Source: Heliopora coerulea (taxonomy: Eukaryota; Cnidaria; Anthozoa; Scleralcyonacea; Helioporidae). From it: a stretch of 64,000 bases of DNA. The position numbers and the translations under genes were made by a program. The notes beneath the pieces are model-generated. The model made no database searches and had not been told where the DNA came from. It worked only from the letters and a program-made list of their open reading frames with translations. The stretch spans positions 480,001 to 544,000 of the forward strand of contig JASJOG010000109.1 in assembly GCA_030142905.1 (NCBI GenBank), given 5' to 3'. This document shows positions 36,830-48,908 of the stretch, piece after piece (the stretch's first letter is position 1; every line of letters begins with the position of its first letter).

Positions 36830-39800
36830 CTGAAAAAAAAAAATCGAACAATTAGTCGTGGCCACACCGGTCAGTGTCCTTCCATGGGCCTTTCCTTACA
36901 AATGCCCAGGAACGCTCATACTGATTTAACTAAGTATTCCAAATAGAAAATCAAAACCCGTTCAACCACATCATACACATGGAACTTTTGTTATGAAAGC
37001 TAATTTTACATAAGTTTGAAAAGTGACTTAGTGAGCACTCACAATAAGATCCACTGACATTAACCGTAGTCACAATGACCGATTTAGATCTGTAAAGTAC
37101 GATTACCCTAGAAAGACTATGCCGGTGAATGCCTTATTGATGAATCTAACTCAGTCAGGCGTCTCTAATTCGATAAAGACGATAAACTTAAATTGAGTGA
37201 TCCATCCGGTCTTCTAATTCCCAGTTTCCTATGCGGGGATATTTCGCCCAAGGACAGGTGATTTGCCAGGGCGGATAACTGACGCAGGGTGACTTATCTC
37301 TCGGTGTTACTTATCTCTGTGACATCTTGTGACATGCAGGTACTCATCAACGCAAACATAAGTTGACAGACACAGATAGGCACATTTATATGGACGTAGA
37401 CGTGGACATAGACAAAAGCCACAGATAGAAAAAAGTGAAGGATTTGAAGGGGTTTTTTGTAAGTAAACTTTCGGGAAAAGAATATGAACTTGGATAGTAA
37501 AAACAAGGCACGGACGTTTAAACTTCCAATTCATAACCCATTTGCCTGTAATACTGTACCGAAACCATTAACCAAACCAGCGTATTTTTTTAGTCCCTGT
37601 TAGGACAGATACGTTTCATATTTAGATTCGATAAATTTGACGTCCCTTTTGCTCGCAAACAAAAGGTATTGCGAGCCTCAAAACCAGTATGGGGTACTTT
37701 GGTCAAACGGCACTGCGGGAAAATGAAGAGCTTAATACCCTGAAGAAAAAACTGAACATCGCAAAAATCTAACAAAAATCTATTCCAGCAACTAATCTTG
37801 GAGACTTACCAAACGAGGCTAATCCAAAGTACATCATATGGGACAAAAGCACATTTCTATGAAATATGAATACCGTCAAAATTGACCCTTGAGATCTACG
37901 CCATAACTCGTTAAAAATAAGCAGTAAAATTACCCACCTGATCACAAGGTAAGACGTTGGGTACGTCAACCATGTAAGTCCTGCCAAACCTGAGAAGGAA
38001 TAAAATGTTATGAAATAGCGTGTATCGTACGCGGACTCTTAATGGTTAATATCGTATTTAAGTCAGGGTATCCAAACACGGTAAATTTTCCTCCAAAAGT
38101 ATATTGAAGTTTGTGTTGCAAGTTCAGTCTTATTTGTTTATTAGAGTAGAAACTTAGCCTCCTCCTAATGCAAATCGTGAAATCTGATTGGCTAAGGTAG
38201 CCAGTATGTGATTAACGAATGATTAAAGAACGAACAAAGGTGCCACGATCTGAAACTCTTTTTTTTTTTTTCAAAGAATTAATTGTACATATTATTTGAA
38301 TAGTCAGGATCTCTAACTTTTATCATTTTTATTCTTGTACATAGTGTTTGAGCTGTATATATTCCATTTTAATTGTAAATATATTCTCTTAATTATCTCG
38401 TATTTTACCACACAGCCCTATGAAAAGCAACTCCATGTTGGATTGATCAGGTTACCGTGTCTAAAGAGGTTTAAATAAATTAATAGTTAAATAAATAAAT
38501 CGTGTCGGACAATCGTACCGCGTAGACGAGACCTTAGGCTTCAACTGGTTTAACCGGTCCTGCTTCATGTTACCTAATGCTAAGAAGTGGGTGGGCACTA
38601 GAACGGAATCACTAAGACCAGGTAACCGTGTGGAGACTGGGACTGGTATCCTCCTGATAGGATTAGGGTTAGGGTCCTAAACCTAATTCTAACCGTTGAC
38701 GTGTTACCCCTGGTGGCATTTTAGCCTAAACCCCAACAATTTTTTCCAAGACGTAATCAAGTAAACGAAATACTCAATAATCCAGTCCCAGTCTCCACGG
38801 TTACCTGGTCTTAGTGGTTAGCACTAATGGCGGTTAACTGTACGTTCTAGTGCCGACCGTTGAGAACAAAGCTACAATACGTACCTGCGAATGTTGCGCC
38901 CAGCAGTCTTACTTCTATGACTGTCATACGGGAAGAGTAATCGACACCCATGACGTAGGCAAATGGTTTAAACAACAGCAAACACTATACGGTAGAACAT
39001 TATAAAATAAGTTGCTTCTGATTGATCCGTAGCCGTGTTTATATAAGAGTATGTGAACGGGGAATTTTCCCTCCCATTTTAATTCTGCTTATTATTTTAT
39101 AAAAGAAATATAATAGTTAAAAAATCTAATAGTTGCTTGCCCGCGGGTAGTGTTTTTCTTAAATAAAAATAAAACGCAGAAACGTCCATGTAAATTCTGA
39201 AAGTCTTTCGAGTGGAAATTCGTGTATAAAGTGGACAAGATATCCAAAAGTTGAAGACGGCAGAAAACAGTCGACATACTGGAAATTGGCCGTTAAAGGG
39301 TTAATTCAAAACTCACTCCAACTGACATCGCGAAGAACATCAAGGAAGATAACACTAGCCATACGCTAAACAATGCAAAAAGGAAAAAGTTTAATTGACA
39401 TCTTTTTTTCCAGTTGATCGCATATAAAAAGATGGTGACTTTTACGTTTAACCACGACCCTTTGCACGCGGTAAATGTTGCATCTATCTGAAATTCAAGG
39501 AGAGTTGCAAAATATTAAATTTGGTGAGGAAAAAAGCCTTTAGATGATTACTTCATAAATTTGAAAAAAATTGCGGTAAAATGTACCGCAAGCATTGTTT
39601 TTTTCTGATTTTATTTTTTGTAATTTATTGCTGAATACGGCGTCGCTCGCACCTCAGTCGCATATATTTCCCATTTATTTTTACATTTCGTACATATTAT
39701 TACAACTTAAATTAGACAATTATTAGATTTTGATGACGTCTGGAGCTTTTGGGAGGAGGGGCGACTTTGCGACTGGAGATGAAAACGTCTGGACATTGTC

Positions 39801-42800
39801 AAGCACGAACTGTCCATCACAGTTAAACATCTGTCAGTTTTAAAGTAGAACCTCGCTAACCCCAACTCGGTTAATTCGAACTCACTGCTAACTCGAACCA
39901 AATTTTATACTCCCTTGACTCAAATTTACCCCGTTAATACGAACTCCATTTTAAAAACGTCGGTCGGTAAACCTGAAAGTGCCAGGGTGCAGCTGTTTGA
40001 CTTCTCGGAATCTTGAATCTTTACTGATAACAACGTAATAATGTATGGAAACGTAATTCAAGCCCATGAAAGACCTTTCCAGAGTGATTATCCGAGGAGA
40101 ATATTGCGCAACGATTCTTAAATTTCACACAAATTAGTCGTGAGTAGCCTGTCATAACTGTTCTAGTTTATCCTGCTTGATTGATTGATTGATTGATTGA
40201 TCAACTTTATTTACCGAGGCTAACACATAACAGTTAACACTGATAAATTTGTGGCCCTCATTTACTATCCAAAAACTAATAGCTAAAAACTGATACAGTG
40301 GGTTATAATTAAAACAGATATAAATGCATTTATGCAGTTCAAGTATAAGTTAAAGGAAGGTTTAGTTAAGGATTAAAATGATCCAAGTCTTTATAGTCAT
40401 CATTAAAATAGCTAAAAAGGTTGTATTTGAGAAGTTTTCAGGTTGAGGATTTAGTACGGCTTTCACAAGTTTGTACAGCCGCTTGTAAAAGACCCAAACA
40501 TTCACTGAACATGTACATGTATTCTGGAATAGTTATTTCACTATTTGCAGTATGGTAAGATAAAATATTCACGACAACACACTCAACTCTGTCCACGAGG
40601 AAAAATTAAAATAATCTTATCTTAACTGACTGTACCAAAATGACTCGTAATAGCGGATGAATCATAGAACCACGATATTTCATAAATTTTTAACAGGATA
40701 CTTGAAATGCAACGCCTACTCCGATAGCTCGAACCCCCGACCAACAGACTGTCTTCGAACTTACGATATCGACAACCACCAGCATTCAACATGAGAACAC
40801 ATCAAGGAAAGTAGATCGTTTCTCAGGAACACCATCTGTCTGCCCACCCGAGGGCGAACTTGACAATCTCTTCCTCTAACACTGATATTAAAATTTATCT
40901 GATCACATAGCGTTATAACAAATTTTGAAGGGCAATGAGAAATTGTTCGAGTTACTCGAGTTCTATTGTATTATTACTCAAAACAACAACCGCCCGATTG
41001 ATACAGTTAATGGCACGTTGCGAGGGACTGGTTGTTAACTTGAAAGTTGTAACGAGCAAGTGTGGCGCCAGAGAGAGGTCAGACGGAGCTACAGCTCCTC
41101 TGTCGGGAATAAGTTAACAAATCGTCGGGAAATTTTCACTGATGATAACACGTTTATATATTGTTCAGACTATGAGTGCTTGTTATTGAATTAACCAAGA
41201 AAGATAATAGATTCTTATATTCTTGTCAAATTTTAAAGTAGTCAGTTGTCGCGATTATTCGTGCCAAAAAATAACGTTTTCTACCTTCAAATAAGGAAAT
41301 TGTAAAGAGGGCATGGTCCTGGACCCTCTCTTTTAGCCCCTGCGTCGGGAAATTCCTGGCCACCCCTAGTAACGAGCCGCCTAGATAGACTGTCTTCGAA
41401 CTTACGATATCGACAATCACTTGCACTCAACATGAGAACACATTAACTCTTTCACGGCAGAATTAGAGTTCTGTCATTTTATTCGTCAAGGGCAGAAATC
41501 CTGTCAGGGAAGGGTTGATGGCAATTGCATTATTCAGTAATTAAAAACGAAATGTTTGACTCAATGTAGGTATTACGTTACGAAAGATAATTCTAAAATA
41601 TAATTTAACTGGGTAGTCCGCTATTCTGCTTTGGATCAACTTATCTTGAGAAAGCTTATTCGAAAATTTGTTACAACGCCATATGATAAGGTAAATAATT
41701 TTTAATATCAATGTTAGAGGAAGAGATTGTCAAGTTCGCCCACGCGTGGGTAGACAGATGGTATTCCTGAGAAACGATCTACCTTCCTTAAGGCCATCGA
41801 AGCATCAGTTACCAACAGTCGCGTAGTCAGGAATTTGAAAACGGGGAGCAAAAGAAATTTGACACAAGTTTGCCGATAAGATATTCGTAATGTGCCTACA
41901 AATACAATTATCCAAAAATCAACCAGGGCATTTCCCAGATGGTAAAAGTAAAACTATTAGCGAAATCTGACAAAATAATAAATAATTTTTTACCTAACCA
42001 GCTCTGGCTGATATTAAATTTCGAAACCGATTTAACATAAAAGTGCACCCCCTCACTTAAGGTATGATATATACCAATATGTCCTTTTAGTTAAGCAATC
42101 ACCACTACCACACTGTTCTGAGAGCTGATAGTTCTGTTCGTACCCATGCACCGCCTCACTTTCGTCGGTAGAAACAGGATTCATAGCAAACATTTTGCAT
42201 TGAATATCCTTCACATACTTAAAGGCCAGACCTTATTCAGCAACTTTTCATTTTGATATTTCAAACTTACGCTGCATTCGCAACGGACCAGGTTAATGTA
42301 CCGATAAATATAGTGGATGTACCGAAAGACGTGCACTGGACTAAAAATGGGGGAACTGTCCCCTGCCCTTCTCTTGCCTATGCTATTGGTCACCAAGCCC
42401 TGGCACCAGGGACCAATATAAGATCAGAGGCACTAGGCTGTCGTAAGGGGGGACAGCCACGGGTCTTGGCGAAGACTGCAGCACGTAATTTAGATTTTCA
42501 AAGATTGTAGGGATCCCGCAGCATTACCTGAGTCCTTTTGGAAGTTTTGTATCCAAGTGTTCACAGTTTCCTAACACCTGAAGAACCTAATAAAAACAAA
42601 AATGAACAATTATCTTTCCAGTTCAATAAAATTCAGTGGGCACCCTTGGGTGGTCATTTGCTGGGGGCGTCAAGACTCCCTTCGTGACCAATCCAATTCC
42701 CATAATGATCGAACCAACATCCTTGAAACCTCTGTAAACATTGTTATTGTCCTACCTTAGAAGGTTCTTTGCCTCCCATTCCAAGAATCTTTCGAGATTT

Positions 42801-45133
42801 TAGTCTGCTTTGAGCATCATCAAAACTGCGCCTGAGGAAAGAAAGGAAAATAGGTGACATGAAGTTGAGCAGGAAACTGGAGACTAATGTTTCAAGATCA
42901 TTTACCTGATACAGTTCCACAATGCACTTTATGTTTTATTCATTTTACAAACTCTTTTTATGGATGTTTCCTTTCTCAGCATCGGCTTCAATTAGGCTTA
43001 GTCCAAGGGGCCCCATCCCCTAGTTGTTTTAGGAGGGGCCAACCCACTTCTTTTTTGATGTATTAGGATACTAGTTTCGTGACTTTGTACCAGAATTCTT
43101 ATAATTATGATTATGTAGAAACTTAGGTTTTAGAAATGCTAATCTTTTATATTTTTATCGTTTTTGCTCCACTTGATTACCCGACCTGGTAAAACCATTA
43201 CAAGAGAATCAAAATTCTGAAAGCAATGGCTGGTTCGTCTTATACACCTTCTGAATAGAACTACCAGAACGCCTTTGTCTTGTTTGTGGGTCAATTGTCT
43301 TTCCACTCACTTTCAGAATTCAATGTTTGCATGAAAATGAAAAAACTCACAAAGTATTCTGGTGTTTGTATTGAGCTGACATAATAGGGGGATCTGGCTA
43401 TTTTTATGCAACAGTCATTTGGCTACACTCACTTCTCCACTTGGCCTTATCACTAGCAAACACCCATGTTTATTGACATTTACCAAGTCGTTTTCAAACT
43501 TAGGCAATACCATGAGAGTGCATTTGCTAATGCTGGCCAGTTTTTGCCAACAATGACATGAAATGGTAAAAGTTCTTTTGGCTTCCAACTTACAAATTAC
43601 ACCTGCTCATGTCACCTAGATAACACCAAACTGGGTTTCCATAATTCATGTTCCTGGCTCAACCAAACATGATTGACCATGTGCTTATCCAGCATTTATC
43701 ACATGATTGCCCCACTTATTTGGTGTTGATAATGTTAAAACATGAAAGATTAATTTTAGCCAATACCTTCATCTTATTTTCAGCAAATTTATTAAAGCAT
43801 TTAGTAACACCTACACAAGGATTAACAGATTACTGTAAAAAGAAGTCAGGTATTCTTTACTAGGGGTCTCAAAGTCTTTATTTGTGACTTAAATTTGATC
43901 AGAACCTCAGGACATGAATACCCCCTAATTATGAACAATGGACCAATATGAAAGGTAACAGGGTTTAGGAAGACCGTCAATCCAGACATGATTTTTTTTT
44001 TTTTTTTTTGGTGGGGGGGGCAATTTCACTGTCAAATCTGGTCATTTTTCATACAAAACGTTGGTGTAGTTGGTGTAAACCGACTACTCACAAACCATCA
44101 TACTGTGCAGAGCTGTGGATATAGTGCATGTGTAGGCAATATAGTATATGTAGGGAGATAACTTTTCTCCCTTCTATTCGTTACTTTAAAGGGGCAATGG
44201 CCAGAATGGCTATAGCCTTAAACCCTGATCTACCAGTGCAAGAACTATAATTATAACGCAGCAACAACAATACCAGTAATTGACATTAAATAAGAATGTA
44301 TACATATATAAATTCTCAAACTTCATGCAACCTATTGTAATCCAAAATCTTCTCAAATTGTAAACATTTTGTTGCTTAACCTAAGCTAACTCACTACTGT
44401 ATCGAACCTCTTCCCATCACAGAAGTGTTCAAACTGCGCACGCATAGTGACGTCACGTCGAAAACACTGCTTGGGTTTGTGTCGTGATGCCACGGACTAT
44501 GTTGAGTTTCCCGTCGGAAATTATCATAATAAATCGTATGCATAAGTAACCAACCTGACGCTTCATCGCCGATAAAACTGAACAAAAGGTTAACGAACCG
44601 ACTTTCCGCCGCACGATTACTTACAATTAAGTCCTGTTGCAATAGCATTCATGAAAGCGCCATTCGCTTTGAAGTATGAATTTTAATAAGCTCGAAGTCT
44701 CAATAATTAAATTTAATGAACAAAACAACACGAGCAGAAAAATACCCGAATATTAATAGTGCGTGCAATAACAAACCCCGCGTCAATGTCGCAATAACAA
44801 ATCTTCATAACAGTGCCTTTGAGTGAGATTATTTAGAATTGTCATCTAAGCTGTTTGGGTGCTGTAGAGGTGAGGTGCACGTCTAGGCCAGTACGTTAAT
44901 GGCAAAAGGCAAGCAATTTTGATATGACAGATCCTTGCTTGGTTCAAATGAACACATTCGTCAAATTCTACACCAGGAATGACAATAAGAACTTTAAAGA
45001 GCCGTACTTACTTACGAATACCTCTGTACTGGGCAGGAATACCGAGGCACTCCATCGATGTCACCTTCCCCGTCGACTTAGCATCGCTCTTAGCGCTTCT
45101 GCTCCCCGTCAACAAGTCTTTTCCCTCTTCCAT
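36657..45133 (-). CDS. TP53I11: TP53I11-like (p53-inducible protein 11) gene, 8 exons
   Basis: Eight - strand exons (45133-45012, 42831-42756, 42577-42528, 39365-39317, 38984-38885, 37989-37938, 37856-37810, 36829-36657) join with matching phases and GT/AG introns to 669 bases, 222 codons plus stop. An in-frame stop lies three codons before the ATG. Recognition rests on SRLKSRKILGMGGKE (human SRLKTRKILGVGG), VLGN in exon 3, VWLVLSSLMFF, EVRLLGATFAGLAGLTWL and LVIRNVLLSHMMYF (human VIIRWTLLTEACYF), all in order. Human TP53I11 has 189 residues and about four membrane spans; here spans fall near 84-106, 127-145, 152-167 and 179-196. It is known as a p53-induced, membrane-associated protein of poorly defined function. 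The C-terminal tail (SFAESDDTAD) is longer and acidic. Intron 6 is only 81 bp; reading through it stays open, but the spliced form fits the human alignment. Confidence 0.88.
37810..37856 (-). CDS. TP53I11: TP53I11-like exon 7
   Basis: 47 bases, NVLLSHMMYFGLASF, between an ATTTCATAG acceptor and a gtaagt donor. Confidence 0.82.
37938..37989 (-). CDS. TP53I11: TP53I11-like exon 6
   Basis: 52 bases, LAGLTWLTYPTSYLVI, acceptor CTTCTCAG, donor gtgggt. Confidence 0.85.
38594..38856. mobile_element. fold-back MITE with telomere-like core
   Basis: CTAAGACCAGGTAACCGTG and GGAGACTGGGACTGG at the left mirror CCAGTCCCAGTCTCC and GGTTACCTGGTCTTAG at the right; GGCACTAGAACG mirrors CGTTCTAGTGCC. Between them lies GGATTAGGGTTAGGGTCC (38660-38677). 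It sits in intron 5 of the TP53I11-like gene. Confidence 0.7.
38885..38984 (-). CDS. TP53I11: TP53I11-like exon 5
   Basis: 100 bases, CLLLFKPFAYVMGVDYSSRM then TVIEVRLLGATFA, acceptor CCGTATAG, donor gtacgt. Confidence 0.88.
39317..39365 (-). CDS. TP53I11: TP53I11-like exon 4
   Basis: 49 bases, VWLVLSSLMFFAMSVG (membrane span 1), acceptor TTGTTTAG, donor gtgagt. Confidence 0.87.
39843..40100. repeat. pogo/Tigger-like non-autonomous repeat, copy 2
   Basis: Begins TAGAACCTCGCTAACCCCAA, then repeats of CTAACTCGAACCAAAT and TTTACCCCGTTAAT, in the same order as at 29174-29500. Confidence 0.55.
40177..40260 (-). repeat. (TTGA)n-tailed retroposon 3' end
   Basis: (TTGA)5 followed by TCAACTTTATTTACCGAGGC. 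On the - strand this is a TTTATTGA-like 3' end with a short tandem tail, as in LINE or SINE 3' ends. No coding was recognised upstream. Confidence 0.4.
40735..41797. repeat. rearranged inverted duplication
   Basis: 40800-40893 and 41702-41797 are inverted copies sharing GAAAGTAGATCGTTTCTC and GCGAACTTGACAATCTCTTC. 40745-40798 and 41388-41442 are direct copies sharing GACTGTCTTCGAACTTACGA. The direct copy stops exactly at a TTAA MITE (41447-41514). Confidence 0.6.
41447..41514. mobile_element. TTAA-flanked MITE (68 bp)
   Basis: TTAA at 41443-41446, left end CTCTTTCACGGCAG, right end CAGGGAAGGG followed by TTGA. GTCATTTTATTCGTCAAGGG in the middle is shared with the other TTAA elements. Confidence 0.5.
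42528..42577 (-). CDS. TP53I11: TP53I11-like exon 3
   Basis: 50 bases, VLGNCEHLDTKLPKGL, acceptor TTCTTCAG, donor gtaatg; aligns with QVLGNE...PLGLR of the human protein. Confidence 0.87.
42756..42831 (-). CDS. TP53I11: TP53I11-like exon 2
   Basis: 76 bases, RSFDDAQSRLKSRKILGMGG then KEPSK, acceptor TTTCCTCAG, donor gtagga. Contains the family signature. Confidence 0.92.
42832..45011. other. TP53I11-like intron 1
   Basis: A T-run followed by G-run (43990-44020) is the only obvious sequence feature; no exon or element was recognised. Confidence 0.35.
45012..45133 (-). CDS. TP53I11: TP53I11-like exon 1 (start)
   Basis: Begins MEEGKDLLTGSRSAKSDAKS and ends two bases into a codon at the second of two overlapping gtaagt donors. 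Only that one (gtaagt at 45011-45006) keeps phase with exon 2. Confidence 0.85.
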
Positions 45134-46256
45134 CGCAGTTTATCGAAGTTTAATCAAACACTGTTGTTAATTCGGGCGAGCGTCTTCAGCTCTGGTTGTA
45201 AACGGAAGTCTCTCTTTTCAGGTCAGCGGGAAGTGAAATTCACCCTGGGTCTTTCTGAAAGAATAGCTCAGAGCCTCTGACCCGACCGACATTTACAAAA
45301 ACTACACTGATCTTGATGATCTTATGTGGGCGTTCTTCAGGGAAGCACTTGCCCTCAGCCGGCTGTAAATGTGTCACTGAGAGGACAATAATTTAAGCAG
45401 AAAGTGCAAGCAATTATGTCACGGTGCTTTAATGGGTTCGTTTAAATAGACGATGGAACAGCCACCAAAATACCAAATTTATACATTCGGCGACAGAACG
45501 GTTCGCCTATCTTAACCACAAAGAAGAATTCGGAAAGGAAAACGCCAATGGAAGGGATGAAATCGATAGATGTTTAACTTTACTATTTTTGAACATGCCT
45601 GCTGATATCTAAGATTCAAAGTTATGACTTTACGATTGAAACATCTCATACAATATTGATCTTACTTGTGATTCATTCTGCTTTTCACTGTAATATTAAT
45701 GCGAACAGTTAGTCATTTACAGCCGTCTCCAATCACAGGGACTGTGTTCCTTTCCGGTCACTCGGTGCGTGATCTCCATATACTTAGGTCTGACTGGCTG
45801 GTTCGTGGCACTCGCCTGCTCTTAAGCCTGTCAAATCAGTCATCGCATCGGTATTGCGTGTGAAAAGTAAGTTGATTTAACAAGACCCTTCACGTTATTA
45901 ACATTCAGCGTCTCATCAAAATACGTGCAAAGCTGCGCGTCCTCATTGGTTACCCTACTGTTTTGTTTGCGCTTGGACATCTTGGGGGACGTTAACCGGC
46001 CGTAATTTATCTCTGTCTTTTCTGCCATCTGGCGAAGCCACAAAAGCTGGGGAAGTAAAGTGATAAGGCCAAAACGTGGGGGTCAAAGTGAGGTAGCAAA
46101 GGCGACTGCAACGACGCAGCCGCATTTGGTGAATACTTATTTTACTACCAGTAATATTTTATAAGAGATAACGGGAAACGTTCTGTTTATCAATCCCTTG
46201 CAAATGCAACGGCTGTGAATATAATTACCGTGTTTCTGTCATCTCAAGGTTTTTAA
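45134..46256. other. region upstream of the TP53I11-like gene
   Basis: Promoter region presumed. A short - strand frame from an ATG at 46028 (MAEKTEINYGRLTSPKMSKR) is noted among the findings but not called as a gene. Confidence 0.3.
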
Positions 46257-46375
46257 CCCTTTAACACATGAATTTTTTTATTTCGTTCTTTGTTCTGTAT
46301 TTGTTTTTCAAATGTTCTCTCACAGGTTCTTCTGTTCTAAGGTGTCCAATATATCGGATACTGTGCGTTAAAGGG
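46257..46375. mobile_element. TTAA-flanked MITE (119 bp)
   Basis: TTAA lies on both sides (46253-46256, 46376-46379). Ends CCCTTTAACACA and TGTGCGTTAAAGGG. On the - strand it contains CAGTATCCGATATATTGGAC, matched by the copy at 63820. Confidence 0.75.
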
Positions 46376-47690
46376 TTAAAATATTCGAGTGAAATCCCTT
46401 ATCCTTTCTAATTTCTGTTGTCGTTTAGTGCATAGCCAGTTAATTGTTGATCTCTCTGCAGTCGTAATGCGGTGAACTGAATGAATTTTAACAGAGCATA
46501 AACTAAAAGCAACTAACGTGAGAAACTATACAAACTGTTTTTACAGATATTGAGGCAATGTTTTAAGGTCTACTAATTCATGTCAGCAGTTTTCGCTAAG
46601 GGTTTTGTCGCAAACTTCAAAGTGGCTAGTTAAATTCGCTTATGTAAATTAGCAGCGGTTTCTTTATGGTTTTACTAACAGCAGTTTTTCACAAACATTC
46701 GAATTTGCAAGCAATTTTCTCAAGAAATTCATCCGAAAGTTTGTTTTTGTAAATATCTGTAGCGCTGTCATCATACCTTAACTAGGGGAAACAAGTTGAG
46801 AGGAAACTAAGGAAAGACAACCAACAATTTATTACGTCCTTGACGAAGCCGCTGATAAAGTCGCCACAAGAAATCAAAATTGCTGCCATAATCGCCTCGA
46901 AAATGACGGCACTTCCCAAATGGCATGCAGCGAAAACGTAGGTAGTTTACACAACTCACAAGCATTTTCAAATTGCGGTTAATTAAGAATTGCCATAAAA
47001 CTGCACAGCAAATTGCAACAAAAAAGTAAACACTTGTTTGAACGGGCGTATGTTAAACAGATAACATGGCGGATTTACGGGTTGCTGGGAGAGAGATGGC
47101 GTCTTTTGGCCGTTGAATTAAACCCTTCGCTGAACAAATGCGGCCCCCTTGCTTGGAAAAATACTTCCCCCGCAGAAAGCACAGACAATTTCTGTCGAAA
47201 TTTACCTCTCGGAGAACTCTTAAAATGACGTTTTAGAACTCAAAAAATTCAAGAATTTGTCGATTGGTCGTCGTAAGGTATATAATGTTGTGTCAAAGGC
47301 ACAATTCCTCAGTTTCAATTCGCACCCTAATGTAGGAACATTTTCCAAAGACTCCAGTAAGTTAATCGAATGCATTAGAACGAACAATCATGTGCGAAAA
47401 TAAGCCTTAAAGGAGACACTTTTCTGTCAGTTATGAATTATTGATTGGTTCTGCTACCCCCTTGTGCAACGTCTTCCGCCCATGCACCCAGATTCTAGAT
47501 CCGCCGCTGATAGGCAACGGTTCAATCATAGTAACAATTTCCTTACTTCCAGGCCCCAGTTATACGATACCGGATTGCTTGCGTATCGGATTACTTTTCG
47601 TGTCGGATTGGGGTTTGAGTTACCCTACTCCCCGGTAATCCGGTGCATAACGCTTTACGAATCCGGAACAAAATCACTCCACTCTGAAGG
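46376..47690. other. intergenic, nothing recognised
   Basis: No ORF, RNA gene or TE terminus that I can support. Short ORFs at 47013-47228 and 47441-47766 show no family features. Confidence 0.4.
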
Positions 47691-47792
47691 TGATATATAT
47701 ACATACATACGTGCGTACACACATACGTACATACATACATGCATACAAACATACACACGCATATAAATGTGTTTGTATATATATATATATAT

Positions 47793-47819
<27 letters not shown>
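47691..47819. repeat. TACA/TATA microsatellite
   Basis: (TACA)n and (TA)n runs directly before a SINE copy. Confidence 0.8.
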
Positions 47820-47824
<5 letters not shown>

Positions 47825-47980
47825 GATGAAAAGTTTGTTCTCAAGCTTTATCTCAGAAAATTTCTGAGCTCCCCAACGGGAATCGAACCCGTGTCTCCCG
47901 ATTGCCGGTACGGTTGTTTTACCACTAGACTATAGGGTCTCAGACGGCAAGCATCTCAGATGATGTTAATTAGAGACCTG
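47820..47980 (-). repeat. tRNA-derived SINE, single copy of the 59-61 kb family
   Basis: On the - strand the tRNA-like part is 47941-47866: GAGACCCTATAGTCTAGTGG (A-box) to ACGGGTTCGATTCCCGTTGG (B-box). It is followed by GAGATAAAGCTTGAGAACAA and an AT tail. It has an extra 8-bp CTCAGATG next to CATGATG compared with the array units, and is followed on + by (AAAT)n (47976-48030). Confidence 0.75.
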
Positions 47981-47988
47981 GTTCGTAA

Positions 47989-48031
<43 letters not shown>

Positions 48032-48081
48032 GCTTAAAACTCTTAGTTGTTACTTCGGACGATCATCAGACAACTTTAACT

Positions 48082-48125
<44 letters not shown>

Positions 48126-48160
48126 TATGTTATGGTTAATATATATATATATATATAGAA
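47976..48160. repeat. (AAAT)n and (AT)n microsatellites
   Basis: (AATA)13 at 47976-48030, (AT)19 at 48084-48121 and a shorter (AT)n at 48140-48158. Confidence 0.85.
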
Positions 48161-48908
48161 TTATGGTTATACAAATACATACAAACATCCATGTCCTTTT
48201 CTATATCTATATTCATGGATATATACTTAGCTTGAACATATGGTTAAAACTATAAATATACATATTCATGTACTGAAAAGGAAAGTACCTTATCCAGCCT
48301 AAACTGATCTAACCGTAAATAGCATTGATAGTTTGATTCACTAACTTTCTCATTTGGTGCTCGCACATTTTGTGTATCGATCTCGGAGAAAGACTTTCCT
48401 TCCATGAACTTCGTCTGGTACAAGCATCTTTTCTGTCTTTCTCCATATTTCGTTGGTTTGTTCAGAAATCCTCACAACGAAGGGACCTTAATGAACTGAG
48501 GGAAAGAAAAAGCAATGATGTGTTTTGTAAAATTATGAGTTCTTCAATGAAATGAATCTTAACCCAGTGGCTGATCTACGTATAAGTGCCTCCGCCCTCC
48601 GGCATAGCACTCCTTTTTTAAACCTGACTTTCCTTTTGTCGTTATTGCATGGTTTTTATAATTAGATTAAACAATATATAGACTGTATAACCACATAAAA
48701 TGTAACCAGGAAATTCCACATCCCCAACCTCTTTTAAATATGTGACGTTCGGTAATGTCTGCTGGGTACTAGAACAAAATTAGAACGCTTATTAGTGCCC
48801 CCCTCTTTTAGGAATTCTTAAATCACGCCCATGTTAACCTGAGAGCACAATGGAAAAGACTGAAATGACAAGAGCATCTTCGGTCCATCTTCTCCCCTTA
48901 TTTGTAAA

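Noticed and set aside
42243..42330. Possible extra TP53I11-like exon on the - strand (acceptor TTTTTAG, donor gtaagt)
   Set aside because: Its phase and peptide do not fit between exons 3 and 4, and the human protein has no matching segment.
44394..44648. 84-residue - strand ORF
   Set aside because: No family features and it lies in intron 1 of the TP53I11-like gene without phase-compatible splice sites that I could see.
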